Source: VYFG01 sp965248685
GTDB lineage: Bacteria > Pseudomonadota > Gammaproteobacteria > Arenicellales > Poriferihabitantaceae
Length of the DNA stretch: 64,000 nt
NCBI GenBank assembly: GCA_965248685.1
Contig: CBDFKC010000003.1
Coordinates: 1,426,001-1,490,000 of the forward strand
Direction of reading: 5' to 3'
Part shown: piece after piece, positions 27,483 to 36,849 of the stretch
How the letters are laid out: each line of letters begins with the position of its first letter
Numbering within the stretch: position 1 is the stretch's first letter
Position numbers and translations under genes: made by a program
The notes under the pieces: generated by a model
Told to the model about the DNA's origin: nothing
Seen by the model: the letters and a program-made list of their open reading frames with translations, nothing else
The model's database searches: none

Positions 27483-28506
27483 GATATTTACCCGCAATTT
27501 TGTCCCAGTGAAAATTTTCTAAGGTATACGCTTGGATTGCCGATTCAAAATGCGTTTCTTGCAATTTGGATTCGATATACTCTATAGATTCGACAAATCC
27601 CTTGTAGTCAAGAGAGGGGGTTAGTAATCCATTTTTTCGATGATGAATGGCGTCTATGAGCCCTTCTAATCTACTTGCGACAACCGGCGTACCATGTGCA
27701 CCAGCCTCGAGCACCACGAGACCGAAACCTTCGACGTCTCCCGCTACCGGGATATTGGGCTGAATAAAGATTCTAGCATTTTTCAGCAACCACTGTTTCT
27801 CAGCTTCAGATACGCTACCGGTCAATATCACGTTGGGATGATTGCCACAGAGAATGTTTATATTTTTTCGCTCAGGTCCATCGCCGGCGACAACATATAG
27901 AATATTCTCAGGAAGTTTGGGTGCTACATTGTCCACAAACCAGGCAACACCTTTGCGTTTCACCAATCTTCCCAGGGTCAGATAGAAGTGACGTCCTTTA
28001 AGAGAACTAATTAACGGTCGGAATTCGGTAATTGATGATTCGGTGTTTCTTCCTTCGGGTCTAACGCCGTTTGGTATGAAATGTATTTTTTCCGGGTTCA
28101 ATAACTTCGAAATTGCGATCTCCTTGGTGGCGTTTCCAACTGCGAATATTAGATCCAGTCTCGGAAGGCAGAATTGGACTACCAGTTTCTGGTAAATAAC
28201 GTTTTGAAAACTAATATCGAGTCCATGGATTATGCAATGCACCGGTTTGCGAACAAATTTCTTCAGTATCCATCCTAACGGTGCACTGACCGCATCGCCA
28301 AGTAGAATTACGTCGTACTGATTTGATTTGAGCAAAGCGCAAAAAAAGGCGAAAGGATAGAATATTGGTAGAAACCATTTTCCTTTCGGGTTCGCTATGG
28401 TGATTATTTCTACTGTTTTTTTAAGCGATTGGATGAGCTGAAAGTTTTGATTTTCAATGCCGCCTATTACCGGGGGAAATGCTCTGGCGATAAACAGTAG
28501 TTTCAT
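27466..28506 (-). CDS. Glycosyltransferase family 4 (GT-B)
   Basis: A 346-residue GT-B enzyme that begins MKLLFIARAFPPVIGGIE, the classic GT4 N-terminal loop. Later come FIPNGV near residue 145, YLTLGRLVKRKGV, YVVAGDGPERKN and the donor site FIQPNIPVAGDVEGFGLVVLEAGAHG with the E-x7-E pattern. It is likely to use an NDP-hexose in glycan assembly. It lies about 108 bases downstream of the GT2 at 28614 on the same strand. Confidence 0.9.
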   Translation of the reverse strand: MKLLFIARAFPPVIGGIENQNFQLIQSLKKTVEIITIANPKGKWFLPIFYPFAFFCALLKSNQYDVILLGDAVSAPLGWILKKFVRKPVHCIIHGLDISFQNVIYQKLVVQFCLPRLDLIFAVGNATKEIAISKLLNPEKIHFIPNGVRPEGRNTESSITEFRPLISSLKGRHFYLTLGRLVKRKGVAWFVDNVAPKLPENILYVVAGDGPERKNINILCGNHPNVILTGSVSEAEKQWLLKNARIFIQPNIPVAGDVEGFGLVVLEAGAHGTPVVASRLEGLIDAIHHRKNGLLTPSLDYKGFVESIEYIESKLQETHFESAIQAYTLENFHWDKIAGKYLKLML

Positions 28507-28613
28507 CCGAATCAGTACCGAAAATATATTTATCTATGTCCCAAAAAAACTACTAGAACCACCAGTTTTAAACTCGGATTATTTTTTCGCCGTATCGCTT
28601 CAATTGTTAATAG

Positions 28614-29552
28614 TCAGTCTTCCCTTTGGGACGCCTGGTAGTGGAGCGAAGAAATTTGTTCGCCAATAATACCGATCAGAAATATAAGTAAAGAGGCTAA
28701 AAATAACACGGCACTCATATTGGTAAAACGATTTTGAGTTAAATAGGTGAATAGATAATAGCCGACACCAGTGAAGAATATTGTTGCGCTTACCGGCAAA
28801 AACAAACGCATTGGAGAAAATAGTGCGCCGATTTTCATTATTATAATGAAAAAACGAATTCCATCGTGGAGTGGTCGAATTTTACTTTTTCCTTGCCGCT
28901 GTTTAGCTTCAATCCACTCGTACTTTATGGGAAGGCCGGATCTCAGGAACGCCATCGTAATAGTTGTGGGGTAAGAGAACCCGTTTGGCAGCAAATACAA
29001 AAATTGGCGAAAATATTTGGCTTCAACGATACGAAAGCCTGAGGTTAAATCCTGGATTTTGAATCCAGTCATCAATGATGCAACGTTGTTATAAACATAA
29101 TTCATCAAACGCCTTGCTTTCGACGCATGGGAAGCGGGCGTCCGTGCGCCAATTACCATTTTGTAACCTTGGTCTATATTATTAACCAATTTTTCAATAT
29201 CATCAGGTTGGTGTTGGCCATCTGCGTCCATAAACAGAATGTATTTACCGGTTGCAGCCCTAGCCCCACTCTTGATAGCCGCTCCGTTACCCATGCTATA
29301 GGGGTGATCTATCACTTCAACACCGGTTTCTCGCGCGATCTCCCCAGTGTTGTCGGTTGATCCGTCATTGACTAGTAATATTTGGCTAGTTGGATATAAA
29401 GATCTGATTTGATTCAGATGCTTGGCGAGATTCGTCGCTTCGTTTCTGGCTGGTAGAACGATCGACAAGCTGTTTTTCACGCTCATGACAATTGGATGTT
29501 CCTGTGGACTTTTTGTTAACTTAGTATATCGCCACTTTAAGGTAACGATCAT
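28614..29552 (-). CDS. GT2 polyprenyl-phosphate glycosyltransferase (DPM1/GtrB-like)
   Basis: A GT2 domain (SLSIVLPARNEATNLAKHL, ILLVNDGSTDNT, ILFMDADGQHQPDDIEKLV) followed by two C-terminal membrane helices. These are LFLPVSATIFFTGVGYYLFTYL and a segment near residue 285. The layout matches polyprenyl-phosphate glycosyltransferases such as dolichol-phosphate mannose synthase or GtrB. A start at ATG 29486 (MSVKNSLSIV) is an alternative. Its product could feed a GT-C enzyme such as the one at 31198, which needs a lipid-phosphate sugar; this link is inference. Confidence 0.85.
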   Translation of the reverse strand: MIVTLKWRYTKLTKSPQEHPIVMSVKNSLSIVLPARNEATNLAKHLNQIRSLYPTSQILLVNDGSTDNTGEIARETGVEVIDHPYSMGNGAAIKSGARAATGKYILFMDADGQHQPDDIEKLVNNIDQGYKMVIGARTPASHASKARRLMNYVYNNVASLMTGFKIQDLTSGFRIVEAKYFRQFLYLLPNGFSYPTTITMAFLRSGLPIKYEWIEAKQRQGKSKIRPLHDGIRFFIIIMKIGALFSPMRLFLPVSATIFFTGVGYYLFTYLTQNRFTNMSAVLFLASLLIFLIGIIGEQISSLHYQASQRED

Positions 29553-29760
29553 GCCGTGTCTCGGGAATCAGTGCTAAATTTATTTACTTAAAATTATTGG
29601 CATGTGGTATGACAAATTTTGTCAGTATTCGTTAAAAGTCAGGCAATTATCTAGTAAATTATCCGTAGCCACTATAGCTTGGTAAAGATCATATTCGTAT
29701 AACTTATTGATATGTAAATATAATAAATTTTTTAATACATTGCACTAGAAATGGGAAAGG

Positions 29761-29776
29761 TTGGCACGAAGCTTGC
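29761..29776 (+). promoter_or_regulatory. Sigma-54 promoter of pilA
   Basis: TTGGCACGAAGCTTGC matches the sigma-54 consensus TGGCACG-N4-TTGC almost perfectly. GG is at 29763-29764 (-24) and GC at 29775-29776 (-12), with the correct spacing. Transcription should start near 29787, about 50 bases before the pilin start. A long AT-rich upstream stretch offers room for PilR sites. The activator gene pilR lies in this window at 33150. Confidence 0.85.
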
Positions 29777-29839
29777 TTACTTTACAGGTGAGCGAAGAAA
29801 TTCCTAATTTTGAATATTATCTATAAAGGTTATTACATT

Positions 29840-30334
29840 ATGTTTTCTAAAAAATCACAGAAGCAAAGTGGCTTCACATTAATCGAACTCATGATTGTTG
29901 TTACAATCATAGGTATCCTGGCATCTATTGCAGTGCCTGCATACAGAGACTACACAATACGAGCAAGGGTCGGCGAAAGCGCAAGTGTTTTCTACCCTGT
30001 TAAAACCGATACTGCGGTTTTTTGGAGCGAAAGGGGAGTGCTGCCAGTGGATTTGGAAGACTTGGAGCACATTCCAATAACGCCAGCATCCTATATTGGA
30101 GATTATGTCGCAACCTTGGATATGGCTTTATCAGCAGTTACGGTGACGTTCAAGGACGTAAATACGGGCCTTAACGAATGGGGTGGTAATAAACTGGGTG
30201 GCCCAACTGGAGCGGCTGGACAGACTATCATTTTTACCGCAACAATTGGAAACAATGCTAATGTAAACTGGAGAGTAAGTGGAAATATGGATTCCAAGTA
30301 CTGGCCAGAAACCTCAGGTAACGATGGGGTATAA
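29840..30334 (+). CDS. pilA: Type IV major pilin PilA
   Basis: A 164-residue prepilin. The short leader ends at Gly11, and the mature protein starts FTLIELMIVVTIIGILASI with the Glu5 needed for assembly. The hydrophobic alpha helix is followed by a globular domain. I place the start at ATG 29840 (MFSKKSQ), with AAAGGT nine to ten bases upstream. The mature protein has no cysteine, so the C-terminal disulfide loop of most T4a pilins is absent. A sigma-54 promoter precedes it and a strong terminator follows. Confidence 0.93.
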   Translation: MFSKKSQKQSGFTLIELMIVVTIIGILASIAVPAYRDYTIRARVGESASVFYPVKTDTAVFWSERGVLPVDLEDLEHIPITPASYIGDYVATLDMALSAVTVTFKDVNTGLNEWGGNKLGGPTGAAGQTIIFTATIGNNANVNWRVSGNMDSKYWPETSGNDGV

Positions 30335-30405
30335 GTAAACTTAGTGAGAATTTGTTGCGAGGTTTTTATTTCGTAATCAATTTCGCTAGCATTTGTAAAA
30401 AGAGA

Positions 30406-30437
30406 ACCCCGTTGGTGATGCCAGCGGGGTTTTATTT
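30406..30437 (+). terminator. Rho-independent terminator of pilA
   Basis: ACCCCGTTGG, loop TGATG, then CCAGCGGGGT form a ten-pair stem with one G-U pair, followed by TTTATTTT. It starts about 70 bases after the pilA stop and should separate pilA from the membrane protein at 31198. Confidence 0.88.
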
Positions 30438-31197
30438 TGCCTATTCAAAGAAAAGTATTGGTTTCATAGTTAAATTAATACCACTAAGAATGAGGTCATG
30501 GGTTTTTTAGAGTAAAAAACATGTACACGATTATCTGCAGAAACTTCGAATTAGAATTATCAGATCAAGCAATAATTCATCTTCTTATTGCGTTCCATTG
30601 ATAACACCTTGATAGAGCTGTGTTGACCCGGAGAATGTGATTCAGTTTTTATTGAAGTCTTGCAAAAGATCGTTCATCGAATCGTCTCCAATTGATGTTG
30701 TGGATTAATTTGGGCGATGAATTCGAGGTCTTGTGATGTGATGATGAAAGTTTGTATAGAAGACATCAAGTTTATTCGGTTTTTTCCAGGACTCTGCTAA
30801 GACGGAATTCCAGTTGGTTCGACAAATATTACACTTTTCTCATTACGGGTATAAACGAAGCTATTTAACGGAGTAATAGGTTTACGAGATAGAGACATAT
30901 CAGTCGAATCTCAATCAACATTGAGAATTGGACGATCCTGGGTCCTGCGATCAAATCTTGTTCAATTTAAAAACCATCAAAGCAGACAACGAAACCTGGA
31001 TTCAACGCCAATGTTGTGTGGAAATACAAAATGGAAGAACGGAGTATGATACGTGTAATTGATCCAACATTTCTACGCTAAAAGAAACTAAATTGCAATA
31101 ATACTTCCTTGAATCGTAGGATTAATGAGATGCTGTCGTGAACCGAATAGATTCGAAGAAGTAAATAATTTTTTGAACTATCGTCATGAATTAATTT
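30438..31197. other. 760-base gap without a recognisable gene
   Basis: No open frame with family features on either strand, no tRNA, and no clear terminator or repeat. The sequence is AT-rich and may be the remains of a lost gene. It must hold the promoter for the gene at 31198, but I cannot point to one with confidence. Confidence 0.4.
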
Positions 31198-33132
31198 ATG
31201 TTAAAAAATTTTGAACCATCTGACGGACGTGATCTTATTGTATTAGCGGTAATCTGTATGATAACTGTCTGGTTGTACTGGCCGGGATTATCCGGTGGTG
31301 CATATTTTGATGACGTCCATACGCTCCTAGATAACACACATATCCGCATATCTGAGATTACTTCCGACACCCTGTTATCGGCAGCAAATTCTTTTCAAGC
31401 TGGGGGGCGGCAAATAAGCATGATTTCATTCGCACTGAATTATTACTTTTTTGGTGCGGAATTGTTTTCCTTTAAGCTTGTCAATCTCGTATTACACTTA
31501 TGTACTGGGCTATTGGTTTACGCTCTAGTTCGGTGCATCGCCTCTACTCTGTCCCGAGTGAAGGCAGGAATACTTGTTACTATCGATTGTCGTTACATGG
31601 CATTACTAACCGCTGGGTTTTGGTTATTGTTTCCTATCAACCTCGGAACAATTTTATATCTGAGTCAGAGAATGAATGTCCTGTCGTGTTTATTTATGGC
31701 TTTGGGGATACTGGTATATTTAATCATTCGAAACACTTCAAAGGGGATTGGGGCTAAAGTCTTTCTGGCCTTAATAAGTACGGTCTTATTTACATTATTG
31801 GCGTTTTACTCCAAAGAAAATGGCGCACTTTTACCCGCTTACATAATATTACTCGAGCTTGTAGTTTTTAGGCAGTGGAACGATTACTGCAGAAGGCTAT
31901 GGGGCAGATCGAAGATGTTTCGACTGGCGAGTGCGCTGACAATTAGCTTATCGATTTTGTTTTTCTTAATGTTTGCATGCCCATATTTTGGTCGATTGAC
32001 CGATGTGTATGCTGTACGTGATTTTACAATGCTAGAGCGAATACTAACTGAATGCCGAGTGCTTGTTTTTTATATATCACAAATACTGTTTCCAAATAAT
32101 GCGGAGTTATCTATGTGGCATGACGATGTGGTTATTTCGACAGGCTTATTCTCCCCAGTTTCGACCTTCCTATCAATACTTGCACTGAGCGCTCTGATAG
32201 CAATAGGTACTCTTACCATTAAAGTATTCCCATTGATCGGTTTGGGGGTATTTTGGTTTTTTCTTGGTCACTCAATCGAATCGACATTTCTGCCGCTTGA
32301 GCTTGTGCATGAGCATCGAAATTATTTTTCCTCAATTGGAGTTGCATTGTTAATGTCGTATATTATATTAGCAACCACTATGCTAAAACGTTCAATAAAA
32401 ATTTTAGTTATTGGTGGATTATTAGTGTTAAATGGCAGTGTACTCCATGCTAGATCTGTAATTTGGTCGAACGATTTTTCCAAAGCTGTACACGAAGCTA
32501 AATCACATCCCACTTCAGCAGATGCACAATTTGTTTACGCCAGTTTTTTATATGTCGCTGCAAGTGATGGCAATGAACTAATCGTTGCGGATGCCTTTAA
32601 GGTGCTATCTAAAAACTTATTGTTGGACAAAAAAACAATTGCTAATGAAGTTCTATTGATGATGCTGAGTAGCTATTCAGAATTCCCATTTAATCCAGAT
32701 TGGGTGATTAGTTCGACACGCAAGCTCGAACTATATGGTTATAGTGCAATTAATAATAGATCTATAAAAGGATTAACCGATCACTTGAAAAGTAAGGACA
32801 GAAATTTTGACTTTGCGCTGGTAGCACCAATATACGATGAAATTGTTCGTCAAGGAAACCCTCGGCTGGTGACTTTTGCGGCAATCTATGAGTCCGAAGT
32901 TACCAGAGATTATCCTCGAGCATTGAAGTTGTTTGAAATGGCAGAGAAGCGATCCAACTATCGGCCAGTACACACGCTAAATTTATTACGTGCTCAACTT
33001 AAATTACGACTGTTTGACCAAGCCTGCGGGTCACTAAAAAGACTTGAATCACTGCCTGTATCAAAAACCAGGCTATTTGCAGAGGAAATGTCTCACGCAG
33101 AACGGTGGCTGAACGGAAAGTGTGCCAGCTGA
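31198..33132 (+). CDS. GT-C/TMTC-like integral membrane glycosyltransferase with C-terminal TPR-like region
   Basis: A 644-residue protein with about ten membrane segments in the first 420 residues. The first loop has YFDDVHTLLDN with the acidic pair Asp38-Asp39 expected of lipid-phosphate-dependent GT-C enzymes. A conserved LPLELVHEHRNYFSSIG lies near residue 365. The C-terminal third is soluble, with helical repeats (RALKLFEMAEK, HTLNLLRAQLKLRLFDQA) like TPRs, as in TMTC proteins. It follows pilA, and membrane glycosyltransferases next to pilin genes (such as TfpW or TfpO) modify pilin, so a pilin glycosyltransferase is a fair guess. The sequence does not prove the target. Confidence 0.65.
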   Translation: MLKNFEPSDGRDLIVLAVICMITVWLYWPGLSGGAYFDDVHTLLDNTHIRISEITSDTLLSAANSFQAGGRQISMISFALNYYFFGAELFSFKLVNLVLHLCTGLLVYALVRCIASTLSRVKAGILVTIDCRYMALLTAGFWLLFPINLGTILYLSQRMNVLSCLFMALGILVYLIIRNTSKGIGAKVFLALISTVLFTLLAFYSKENGALLPAYIILLELVVFRQWNDYCRRLWGRSKMFRLASALTISLSILFFLMFACPYFGRLTDVYAVRDFTMLERILTECRVLVFYISQILFPNNAELSMWHDDVVISTGLFSPVSTFLSILALSALIAIGTLTIKVFPLIGLGVFWFFLGHSIESTFLPLELVHEHRNYFSSIGVALLMSYIILATTMLKRSIKILVIGGLLVLNGSVLHARSVIWSNDFSKAVHEAKSHPTSADAQFVYASFLYVAASDGNELIVADAFKVLSKNLLLDKKTIANEVLLMMLSSYSEFPFNPDWVISSTRKLELYGYSAINNRSIKGLTDHLKSKDRNFDFALVAPIYDEIVRQGNPRLVTFAAIYESEVTRDYPRALKLFEMAEKRSNYRPVHTLNLLRAQLKLRLFDQACGSLKRLESLPVSKTRLFAEEMSHAERWLNGKCAS

Positions 33133-33149
33133 ATCAAAAAATAAACCTT

Positions 33150-34496
33150 TTATTCCGTTACACCAAGCTTCTTGATCTTGTATCGCAGCGATCGGAATGT
33201 TGTGCCCAGTAGCTCGGCAGCCTGAGTAATATTTCCCCCGGATTTTTTTAGCGCTTCAGCTATTAAATTTTTCTCGATCAAGAGCAAATGTTCGTCAATA
33301 GGGGATTCCATATCATCGACTGATAGACCAGATGAATTCGATGTGGAGGAGGTCCCTGTTGATGATATTTCAATATCTTCCGTTGTTATTATTCCACCAT
33401 CATGTAGTGCAAGAGTACGTTCCAAAATGTTCTCCAGTTCTCTTACGTTTCCCGGATAAGTGTGTATTGCAAGAAGCTTCAGAACCGATTCTGATACTTC
33501 GGTTACTGGAACTCCGTTTTTTTTGCAAATCAGTTCAATAAAATGAACAGCTAGCTCCGGAATATCCGTTGGACGTTCACGTAAGCTGGGCGCATTAATA
33601 GGAATGACATTGACTCGATAATATAGATCCTCGCGGAATTTTTGATTCTCAATCATTTCCAGTAAATTCTTATGTGTGGCGCTAATTAGCCTTACGTCAA
33701 CTGGTTTTTCAATGACATCGCCTATCGGCCGTACAGATTTTTCCTGTATTGACCTTAAGAGTTTTACCTGAAGATCTTGAGGGAGTTCCGCTATTTCATC
33801 GAGAAACAATGTTCCTCCATTCGCAGCTTCGAACAAACCTTGTTTGTCAGAATATGCTCCGGTGAAACTGCCTTTTTTGTGGCCAAAAAACTCACTCTCC
33901 ATCAACTCCCGGGGGATCGCTCCGCAATTGACCGCGATAAATGGATTGGAGGACCTCGGTCCATTATTGTGGATTAACCTGGCAATTAATTCTTTTCCAG
34001 TTCCAGTTTCACCTTGGATGTGTACGGGTGCCTGATTTCTAGAAACTTTATCGATCAGAATTCTGATTTTTTCAATCTCGTCAGAACTGCCAAGCAATGT
34101 ATGAGTCGAGCGGCCATCAGCTTTGGTCTCACCGAGTCTGATTGATGATTCAATAATTGCCTGCAGTTGCTCAACCTCAATGGGCTTTGCTATATAGTCA
34201 AACGCACCAAGTTTGAGCGCGGCTACAGCCGTTTCAGGGTCGCCAAAAGCAGTGATTACCGCTACCGGTGTAGAACTATGATGATTCTGTATATGTTGGA
34301 CAATTTCCATCCCGCTGCCATCGGGTAGTCGTAGATCAGTTAGGCACAAATCAAAAGATTTCCGGTCCAGTTTAGTAATTGCTTCCTGAACCGTAGCCGC
34401 TTTTACAGATTCAACACCCATCCTTCGCAGGGTAATTGAAAGCAGTGAAAGCAAGTCTTGCTCGTCATCAATTATTAATGCAACTGGATTATCCAT
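33150..34496 (-). CDS. pilR: Sigma-54-dependent response regulator PilR
   Basis: A 448-residue NtrC-type regulator. The receiver domain has phosphoacceptor Asp54 (CLTDLRLPDGSG). The AAA+ domain has Walker A GETGTGKE at residues 162-169, the sigma-54-contact loop GSFTGA at 209-214 and GGTLFLDEI. A Fis-type helix-turn-helix (NITQAAELLGTTFRSLRYKIKKLG) ends the protein. It should activate pilA through the sigma-54 promoter at 29761. It is read from the comF-pilS-pilR run and converges with the membrane gene at 31198. Confidence 0.95.
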   Translation of the reverse strand: MDNPVALIIDDEQDLLSLLSITLRRMGVESVKAATVQEAITKLDRKSFDLCLTDLRLPDGSGMEIVQHIQNHHSSTPVAVITAFGDPETAVAALKLGAFDYIAKPIEVEQLQAIIESSIRLGETKADGRSTHTLLGSSDEIEKIRILIDKVSRNQAPVHIQGETGTGKELIARLIHNNGPRSSNPFIAVNCGAIPRELMESEFFGHKKGSFTGAYSDKQGLFEAANGGTLFLDEIAELPQDLQVKLLRSIQEKSVRPIGDVIEKPVDVRLISATHKNLLEMIENQKFREDLYYRVNVIPINAPSLRERPTDIPELAVHFIELICKKNGVPVTEVSESVLKLLAIHTYPGNVRELENILERTLALHDGGIITTEDIEISSTGTSSTSNSSGLSVDDMESPIDEHLLLIEKNLIAEALKKSGGNITQAAELLGTTFRSLRYKIKKLGVTE

Positions 34497-34503
34497 TGAT
34501 GCT

Positions 34504-36126
34504 CTATTCAGACCCGACTTTGGTTTCTACTGGAGGAAAAGAAATGCGAAACCCATGTCTATTGGTTCCCCGTATGTACTCAATTTCCGCACCGTTAAGG
34601 GTGCAAAATTCTCGTACCAGGAATAAACCAAGGCCTGTACTCTTGGAATCACTGGTATAGAATGGCTCAAATAGCTGCTCGACATTTTCCGCATTTACAC
34701 CTTGTCCGTTATCTGTGATATCGAGATATATTGTGCCATCCCATATAACACTAACATTAAATCTGATTTTTAATTTTTCACCTTCCGGTTTCGCATACTT
34801 GATACTGTTTTGACAAAGATTGGTTATTATTTGCTCGAATTGCGTAGGGTCAAACAATATTGTTGCGTTTTCTCCTGTGCTGCTCAGAATAACATCGTTA
34901 TTGCTGATGGTGTCTTGAAAGGTGTCGGCGAACACCTTCAACCAAGGAAGTAACGACAGTTCTTTGCCTTGGATCTGTCCGGGACGACTACGCTGAAGTA
35001 CCGACTCAATAATTTCATCTATTCGTTTGGCATGAGTGCGGATAATCTGAATTAGTTCGATATCTTCGGTATTTTTGGGATCGGTTGGTTGCAGTAATTG
35101 CGCCGCGTGATTGATCGCGCTTAAGGGATTGCGGATTTCGTGGGAAATCGCCGATGCCATCCTTCCTATTGACACCATCTTGGACTGCTGAATTTGCTTT
35201 TCAAGATCGGTGCGGTTCTCTATTTGGATTAGATAGCCTTTGCGTAGTGGAACTGTTGAGAAACCGAGATCTTGATTCTGTATTCGATAATTGAATCCCT
35301 TGGTGGACGAATTTCTAAGGTATTGGGTCAGGGTTTTCGCCAGCTCCCCGTCTAACTGGTTATTACTATTGATGAATCCAGACAATAACTTTTTAGCGCC
35401 TAAATTTATCAATTGAATATTCAGCCCGCGATCCAGGAAAAGTACGCCAATATCCAATTGGTCGATGATCACATTATTAATTTGATCGAGATCAGCAAGT
35501 TCAATTTCTTGTTTCTCAAGTACGGTTAGTGCCGTTCTCGACCGTTTTGCCACGGTACCGACTATGACGACGATACTAACCAAACCAACTAACAGCAGCG
35601 GTGTAAGATAGTAATTGTCGATTACCGCCGTCCCCGCGGTAAGTTTGACGAAATCGCTATAAAAAATCAGAATCGCACATATCAGGGTATATCCAAGACT
35701 TACCCTAAGATGAAATAGAACTGCGGTTGCTGCGGTGGTGGTGACATATAATATTAGGGTGCTGGATTCCAGGAGATGCTGGGACAGCGTCAGCATGCTA
35801 ATAAAAATAATATCCAGAAAAAACAACAAGTGGGCCTGAATATACAGAGCGGGCCACCTCCGTTTGATATTGATAAATGTGAGCAGGGAAATAGTCGCAA
35901 TCCCTGCAATTGGCACAACTAAATTGTACGCAGAATCGGCGGTACTCAGCTGATTAATAACTGGCGATGCTAGCGCCACTAAAAGAATAGTTAAACCTAA
36001 TCGATATAAATTATAGTAAAACAGAATTTGCCAGCCTTCTTCATCAGTACTGGCATTGGTATTCCATAATAGCTGGGTGTCGCCGGCCAGTATCGAATCA
36101 TCTTTGTTAAATTTAAGTTTTGGCAA
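34504..36126 (-). CDS. pilS: Sensor histidine kinase PilS
   Basis: A 540-residue kinase with a run of about six membrane helices (residues about 36-193), then a coil and a PAS-like region. The dimerisation box ASAISHEIRNPLSAI has phospho-His near residue 329. The ATPase domain has the N box NLCQNSIKYAKP, the G1 box DITDNGQGV and the G2 box STGLGLFLVREF. PilS senses pilin in the inner membrane and phosphorylates PilR. It lies eight bases upstream of pilR and overlaps comF by 14 bases. Confidence 0.94.
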   Translation of the reverse strand: MPKLKFNKDDSILAGDTQLLWNTNASTDEEGWQILFYYNLYRLGLTILLVALASPVINQLSTADSAYNLVVPIAGIATISLLTFINIKRRWPALYIQAHLLFFLDIIFISMLTLSQHLLESSTLILYVTTTAATAVLFHLRVSLGYTLICAILIFYSDFVKLTAGTAVIDNYYLTPLLLVGLVSIVVIVGTVAKRSRTALTVLEKQEIELADLDQINNVIIDQLDIGVLFLDRGLNIQLINLGAKKLLSGFINSNNQLDGELAKTLTQYLRNSSTKGFNYRIQNQDLGFSTVPLRKGYLIQIENRTDLEKQIQQSKMVSIGRMASAISHEIRNPLSAINHAAQLLQPTDPKNTEDIELIQIIRTHAKRIDEIIESVLQRSRPGQIQGKELSLLPWLKVFADTFQDTISNNDVILSSTGENATILFDPTQFEQIITNLCQNSIKYAKPEGEKLKIRFNVSVIWDGTIYLDITDNGQGVNAENVEQLFEPFYTSDSKSTGLGLFLVREFCTLNGAEIEYIRGTNRHGFRISFPPVETKVGSE

Positions 36127-36808
36127 TAGCCCAGGCGCTGATTTGATTATAATTCTGGTCTCTCAATTTGCCACAGATCGCATTTATCGTGGCTCCGCTG
36201 GTAATGATGTCATCAATTACCGCCACCGAATCATAGCGCCCTCCAGGGGATACAGCAAAGGCATCTTGCATATTTTTTTCCCTCTCGACTGCATTCAGCT
36301 CGGTTTGGCTCGGGGTATCGCGGATTCTAGATACCAATTGTCTATCCAACGGCAGACCCAGAAGTTTTCCAACGTGTTGGGCAATCAGACTGGCCTGGTT
36401 AAATCCCCGTTGTCGTAGCCTGTTGGGATGCAATGGAACCGGGATCAATACATCTGGAAAAGCACAACCAGATTTTATGATTTTAGCTGCTAAAATCTTT
36501 GCCATGGAAGGTGCTATCGAAAACTGGCCTTGGTATTTGAGTTGATGAAGGTGTCGAGATACAGGCTCTTTGTATTGGAATGGGACTACTACTTGATCAA
36601 AGTAGATATTTTTATTCTGGCACTGACCACAAATTCCAGGTATGGTCATCGCTTTTCCGCATCTTTGGCAGCTGCTGTGTATCCAGGGTAGTATATCCTG
36701 ACATCGGTGACAAAACCCTCCAGAGTCTGGCTGCAGGCACAGGCAACAACGTTCTGGTAATACGGAGTTCACTGTGCGCCAGCATAGCTGGTTTATTAAT
36801 TTGATCAT
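36113..36808 (-). CDS. comF: ComF family phosphoribosyltransferase-like protein
   Basis: A 231-residue ComF. The N-terminal zinc-finger-like cysteine region (RCCLCLQ, FCHRC, SCQRCGKAM, ICGQCQN) is followed by a type I phosphoribosyltransferase domain. That has PVPLHPNRLRQRGFNQA and the PRPP loop VAVIDDIITSGAT. ComF proteins take part in DNA uptake and transformation in several bacteria. Its position upstream of pilS-pilR, overlapping pilS, suits a link between DNA uptake and pili, but the transcription link may only be neighbourly. Confidence 0.92.
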   Translation of the reverse strand: MIKLINQLCWRTVNSVLPERCCLCLQPDSGGFCHRCQDILPWIHSSCQRCGKAMTIPGICGQCQNKNIYFDQVVVPFQYKEPVSRHLHQLKYQGQFSIAPSMAKILAAKIIKSGCAFPDVLIPVPLHPNRLRQRGFNQASLIAQHVGKLLGLPLDRQLVSRIRDTPSQTELNAVEREKNMQDAFAVSPGGRYDSVAVIDDIITSGATINAICGKLRDQNYNQISAWAIAKT

Positions 36809-36849
36809 TCGTTCCTTGAATTTGATCGATTAGAATTTCTATTGATCTA

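Noticed and set aside
13801..29600. Insertion sequence or integrase at the island edges
   Set aside because: No transposase, integrase or terminal inverted repeats could be recognised.
30438..31197. tRNA or small RNA genes in the gap after pilA
   Set aside because: No cloverleaf or other recognisable structure; only AT-rich sequence.
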